DNA of 64,000 bases, taken from Paenibacillus sp. Soil750 (GTDB lineage: Bacteria > Bacillota > Bacilli > Paenibacillales > NBRC-103111). The number at the start of each line of letters is the position of its first letter. Position 1 is the first letter of the stretch. Below the pieces are notes generated by a model. It worked only from the letters and a program-made list of their open reading frames with translations. It was not told the origin of the DNA and did not search any database. A program made the translations under genes and the position numbers. Location: positions 248,001 to 312,000 of the forward strand of contig NZ_LMSD01000001.1 in assembly GCF_001428045.1 (NCBI RefSeq), read 5' to 3'. Below are positions 61,218 to 64,000 of this stretch, one piece after another.

Positions 61218-61906
61218 TCCCGGCCTATAATGAGCAGAACAATATTCTAAAAGTAATCAAGGATGTTCGTGAGAATCTTCCTAGATACGATATTCTCGTT
61301 GTTAATGATTGCTCGAAGGACAACACGTCTGCGATAGCCAAGCAAGCAGGAGATGGCGTCAAAGTTGTGGACCTCTCCTATAATTTAGGGATTGGCGGCG
61401 CGGTGCAAACTGGCTTCAAATATGCCGAGAAGAACGGTTATTCGTATATGGTGCAAATTGACGGCGATGGTCAGCACCTTCCCAGCGAGGTGGACAAGCT
61501 ATTTGCGTATATGACGCAAACGGGGTCCGATATGGTCATCGGCTCGAGGTTTCTAGATATTAAATCGTTCCAAACGACGTGGACAAGGCGCCTTGGTATT
61601 AAAGTGTTCTATTACTTATTTCGCTTGTTAATTCAGACGAAGATTACCGACGGGACTTCAGGGTTTCGGATGTATAATCGCAAGAGCATAGAGTTGTTAA
61701 GCCAATTTTATCCAGACGATTACCCAGAGCCAGACGCCATTATTTTGATTAGCAAACATGGACTTCGCATCGGGGAAATCGGCGTTGAGATGAGAGAGCG
61801 TGAACACGGTGTCTCCTCCATAACCCCGATCCAAAGTCCCTATTATATGACAAAAGTAATTATGTCGATCTTATTCTCTTTTACAAGGACAAGGACGAGG
61901 TGGTAG
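61190..61906 (+). CDS. GT2 glycosyltransferase (polyprenyl-phosphate-sugar synthase-like)
   Basis: 238 aa, with GGGGGGAAG upstream. Typical GT-A opening LIVIPAYNEQNNILKVIKDV, DCSKDNTS, and the DxD-type DGDGQHLPSEV. It ends soon after the catalytic domain without large membrane segments. It should make a polyprenyl-phosphate-linked sugar on the inner face of the membrane. It overlaps the preceding membrane glycosyltransferase gene by 28 bases, so both are translated from one transcript. Confidence 0.9.
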   Translation: MEQKQALIVIPAYNEQNNILKVIKDVRENLPRYDILVVNDCSKDNTSAIAKQAGDGVKVVDLSYNLGIGGAVQTGFKYAEKNGYSYMVQIDGDGQHLPSEVDKLFAYMTQTGSDMVIGSRFLDIKSFQTTWTRRLGIKVFYYLFRLLIQTKITDGTSGFRMYNRKSIELLSQFYPDDYPEPDAIILISKHGLRIGEIGVEMREREHGVSSITPIQSPYYMTKVIMSILFSFTRTRTRW

Positions 61907-61908
61907 GA

Positions 61909-62313
61909 ATGCTAACGAGTGAACATCATTTGTATAGTGTGCAATTAATGGGCGTCGTCTTTAGTTTAATTCTCATGAGTACCGTATTTATGATGGTAAG
62001 GGCTAGAAGACTTCGTGAGAAATATGCACTTGTATGGTTTGTGATTGGTATCTTTACGTTAATCATGTCCATGTTCACGAATTTGATGGAGTGGTTCTCT
62101 AAACTACTCGGCATCGACTATGCACCATCTGCATTTTTTGCCATTCTGATCGCCTCTGCCTATCTGCTCCTGCTGAATACGAGTATAAGTATCTCAGGTT
62201 TAAAATTACATAACAAAGCGCTTACGCAGGAACTGGGATTGACGAAGCTAAGGCTAGAAGAGCTTGAGAAGAAAAGCAATGAGGAGGAAAAGTCATCAAA
62301 TATATCATGCTAG
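61909..62313 (+). CDS. DUF2304 family membrane protein
   Basis: 134 aa from ATG 61909, with GAGGTGG upstream; GTG 61900 in frame is also possible. Three hydrophobic helices (QLMGVVFSLILMSTVFMMV, ALVWFVIGIFTLIMSMF, FFAILIASAYLLLL), then a charged coiled-coil-like tail (LTQELGLTKLRLEELEKK). This is the DUF2304 form found next to GT2 genes in many glycan clusters; function unknown, but it probably assists the glycosyltransferase or flipping step. It overlaps or abuts both neighbours. Confidence 0.8.
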   Translation: MLTSEHHLYSVQLMGVVFSLILMSTVFMMVRARRLREKYALVWFVIGIFTLIMSMFTNLMEWFSKLLGIDYAPSAFFAILIASAYLLLLNTSISISGLKLHNKALTQELGLTKLRLEELEKKSNEEEKSSNISC

Positions 62314-62645
62314 TTGCCAGTGTACTCATGACCGTTGTGGCGAGTACCCTGCTTAAAATAGGTGGTCGAGCCGTCAATTTCGAGGGCGGAATTATGGCTA
62401 TCGCGATAGGTTACATGACAACACCGTTGATTATAACCGGCTTTGCCTTTTACGCGCTGGCAGCCTTCATCTGGATTTATTGCCTGTCCCAATTTGACCT
62501 CAGTTATGTGACCTTCGTGTCGAGTATTCAATATATTTTTATGATTCTCGTTTCGATTATGATTTTCCATGAACAAATTAGCGCGATGAAATGGGCTGGG
62601 TGCGTGTTTATTATGATTGGTGTCATTTTATGGTTGAGAGGATAG
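62307..62645 (+). CDS. small four-helix transporter-like protein (SMR/EamA type)
   Basis: 112 aa, four hydrophobic helices (VASVLMTVVASTLLKIGG, IIGFAF-type segment, YVTFVSSIQYIFMILVSIMI, AGCVFIMIGVILWLRG), with the IFHEQISAMKW loop of SMR/ArnE-ArnF-like flippases. It may flip a lipid-linked sugar. The start is uncertain: the ideal GAGGAGG (62281-62287) lies 19 bases before ATG 62307, and the optimally spaced codon is ATC at 62295 (reading IKYIML). The ATG is given as the start. It overlaps the DUF2304 gene. Confidence 0.8.
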   Translation: MLVASVLMTVVASTLLKIGGRAVNFEGGIMAIAIGYMTTPLIITGFAFYALAAFIWIYCLSQFDLSYVTFVSSIQYIFMILVSIMIFHEQISAMKWAGCVFIMIGVILWLRG

Positions 62646-62650
62646 TCTGC

Positions 62651-63733
62651 ATGTACCGTTGTGTGCCCTATACCGAAGATATGAAGGAAGACTGGGACAG
62701 GCTGGCTTGGTCTCAGGGGACCATTTTTCATACATTATCATTTAGACAGATTCTGCTCGAGACGTTTGGTTATCAATGCTTGTATCATGCTGTGGTTGAT
62801 CAAAGTGGCCAGATTTGCGCATTAATTCCATTAACGAGTGGTCGCAACTTAGGACTCAAGCGGGTAGGCGTTTCGCTCCCCTTTGTCAATTATACGGATG
62901 TGTGTGCCCTAAATGAGGAAGCCGCGCAATTTGCTATTGCCGCAATCGCGACGCTGAAAGAGAAATACCGTCTCCGTTACATCGAGTTGAGATTTAAGAA
63001 CGGGACGATGCTGTGCGAAGGCAAGCAGTTGTCTTCGGTGCTTAAGCAATTGGATACAGATCATGGTCAACTAAACGATACCAACCACACCTTCGTGCTG
63101 CCATTAACTAATGAAGATGAGGTTCTGTCTCTCTCCACTCGCAATAATCGAAACCATATCCGTAAGGTCTACAAGAACAACTGGTTTCAGGTTTCTTATG
63201 ATAAAGGGAATCTGATAGAGTTTCATAAGGTCTATGTTCGGCGAATGAAGCAGTTGGGTTCACCAGCGCAAGATATCCGATTTTTCCAAAGATTCTTCGA
63301 CTATTTTCCTGAGCACGCGGTGCTGCAAACCGTCCTAGATGCAGAGACAGGTGAGGTAGCTGGTGGGATGCTGCTATTAATAAGTCCGGGGGACTCCACA
63401 CTTTATTATCCCTATGGTGCGAATTTGACGGCGTATAATCACAAATATCTCAATAACTTTATGTACTGGGAAGCCGTGAAATTCGGGATAAGAAGCGGGC
63501 TAAAGCAGCTTGATCTCGGTCGTTCACAAACCGGTTCAGGCACGTATAAGTACAAAGAACAATGGGGGGCTGCTGCCGAGCAACTCACATATTTCGTGAT
63601 GGGCAGCACCAATAAAGAGGCGGGGCCTCCAGATAAAGAAAAGCTGCGTTTCTTCATCGAACTCTGGAAGAGAATGCCTAACATAGTGACAGAACCAGTA
63701 GGTAAGCAGCTCATAAAGTATCTAATGCCGTAA
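62651..63733 (+). CDS. FemAB-like GNAT acyltransferase
   Basis: 360 aa from ATG 62651, with GAGAGGA eight bases before it. Two-part GNAT fold as in FemAB/exosortase-system proteins: YVRRMKQLGSPAQDI near the middle, EVAGGMLLLI and YYPYGANLTAYNHKYLNN, then LDLGRSQTGSGTYKYKEQWG. Proteins of this type add an aminoacyl or acyl group, often to a surface polysaccharide or peptidoglycan. It starts five bases after the previous gene ends. Confidence 0.82.
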   Translation: MYRCVPYTEDMKEDWDRLAWSQGTIFHTLSFRQILLETFGYQCLYHAVVDQSGQICALIPLTSGRNLGLKRVGVSLPFVNYTDVCALNEEAAQFAIAAIATLKEKYRLRYIELRFKNGTMLCEGKQLSSVLKQLDTDHGQLNDTNHTFVLPLTNEDEVLSLSTRNNRNHIRKVYKNNWFQVSYDKGNLIEFHKVYVRRMKQLGSPAQDIRFFQRFFDYFPEHAVLQTVLDAETGEVAGGMLLLISPGDSTLYYPYGANLTAYNHKYLNNFMYWEAVKFGIRSGLKQLDLGRSQTGSGTYKYKEQWGAAAEQLTYFVMGSTNKEAGPPDKEKLRFFIELWKRMPNIVTEPVGKQLIKYLMP

Positions 63734-63775
63734 CCAACCAACAATATGTGACATGACAATCGGGGGAAATAGAGC

Positions 63776-64000
63776 ATGGCTAATCTTAGCTGGAAGCAGT
63801 ATTTTGACAAGAGGGCAGAGGTTCATGGCGCTTCCGTACAATCCTCTGACTACTATAATGAGGAAAGTTTCTTTTTGCAGCGAAATCATACATTAGGTTG
63901 GCTCGGAGAGCTTCATGACAAAGAGATTTTGGATGCCGGCTGTGGCGTAGGTGCATTTAGTGAACCTCTCGTTGGGTCAAACACAGTGTATGGGGTGGAT
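63776..64000 (+). CDS. SAM-dependent methyltransferase, 5' part
   Basis: 75 codons reach the right edge; the gene is incomplete. ATG 63776 has GGGGGAAA upstream. The start MANLSWKQYFDKRAEVHG and the SAM-binding motif I ILDAGCGVGAFSEPL identify a class I methyltransferase. It is probably the next member of the surface-glycan cluster, acting on a sugar or lipid intermediate. The rest of the gene lies outside the window. Confidence 0.85.
   Translation, partial: MANLSWKQYFDKRAEVHGASVQSSDYYNEESFFLQRNHTLGWLGELHDKEILDAGCGVGAFSEPLVGSNTVYGVD

Overview
The window looks like chromosomal DNA of a Paenibacillus-type Firmicute (Paenibacillaceae). The signs are AGGAGG-type ribosome binding sites, frequent TTG/GTG starts, YesM/YesN-type two-component pairs beside CUT1 sugar ABC importers, LplA/B-like transporters, and very large secreted multidomain glycan-active proteins. 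No rRNA, tRNA, CRISPR array, prophage or intact insertion sequence was seen.

Layout. (1) 1-2155: 5' end of a divergent gene, an amidohydrolase plus Rieske protein pair, and a decayed AraC remnant. (2) 2156-17220: first carbohydrate module, with two ABC permeases, YesN-like regulator, YesM-like kinase, solute-binding lipoprotein, enolase-superfamily sugar-acid dehydratase, SDR, DUF6259-type protein and a 1404-aa secreted protein. (3) 17509-30707: second module, with GH78 alpha-L-rhamnosidase, membrane-bound AraC regulator, LplB/LplC/LplA-like importer and a 1600-aa secreted protein. (4) 30789-34777: TetR regulator divergent from SDR, quinone-oxidoreductase-like and SMP-30-like genes. (5) 34893-36156: a truncated GntR gene behind a 30-bp perfect palindrome, then a scrambled pseudogene of the giant secreted proteins. 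(6) 36481-48969: third module, with YesM/YesN pair, binding protein, two permeases, FAD oxidoreductase and a 1432-aa secreted protein. (7) 49116-52727: methyltransferase, Rrf2 regulator divergent from an AhpD-like protein and a HAD phosphatase, and an unrecognised protein with four N-terminal repeats. (8) 52906-57415: two WYL regulators and a small membrane protein divergent from an RlaP-like nucleotidyltransferase and RtcB RNA ligase, a probable RNA-repair cluster. (9) 57527-58999: a DUF4157 protein with a toxin-like C-terminus and a possible immunity gene. (10) 59580-64000: a small gene, then a glycosyltransferase/flippase-like/FemAB/methyltransferase cluster for surface glycan or glycolipid synthesis, cut by the window end.

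How it works together (inference). The three carbohydrate modules share one plan: sensor-regulator, binding protein plus two permeases, one or more cytoplasmic enzymes, and a giant secreted glycosidase-like protein as last gene. The giants have different N-termini and catalytic regions but nearly the same C-terminal pair of beta-sandwich repeats. Three of the four copies, counting the pseudogene, end in the same terminator hairpin. None of the modules encodes an ABC ATPase, so a shared MsmX-type ATPase elsewhere is expected. The most novel-looking material is the RNA-repair cluster with its WYL pair, the DUF4157 toxin/immunity candidate, the four-repeat protein at 51942-52727, the homogenised C-terminal cassettes with their chimeric pseudogene, and a 91-bp repeat in front of the rhamnosidase and lplB-like genes.
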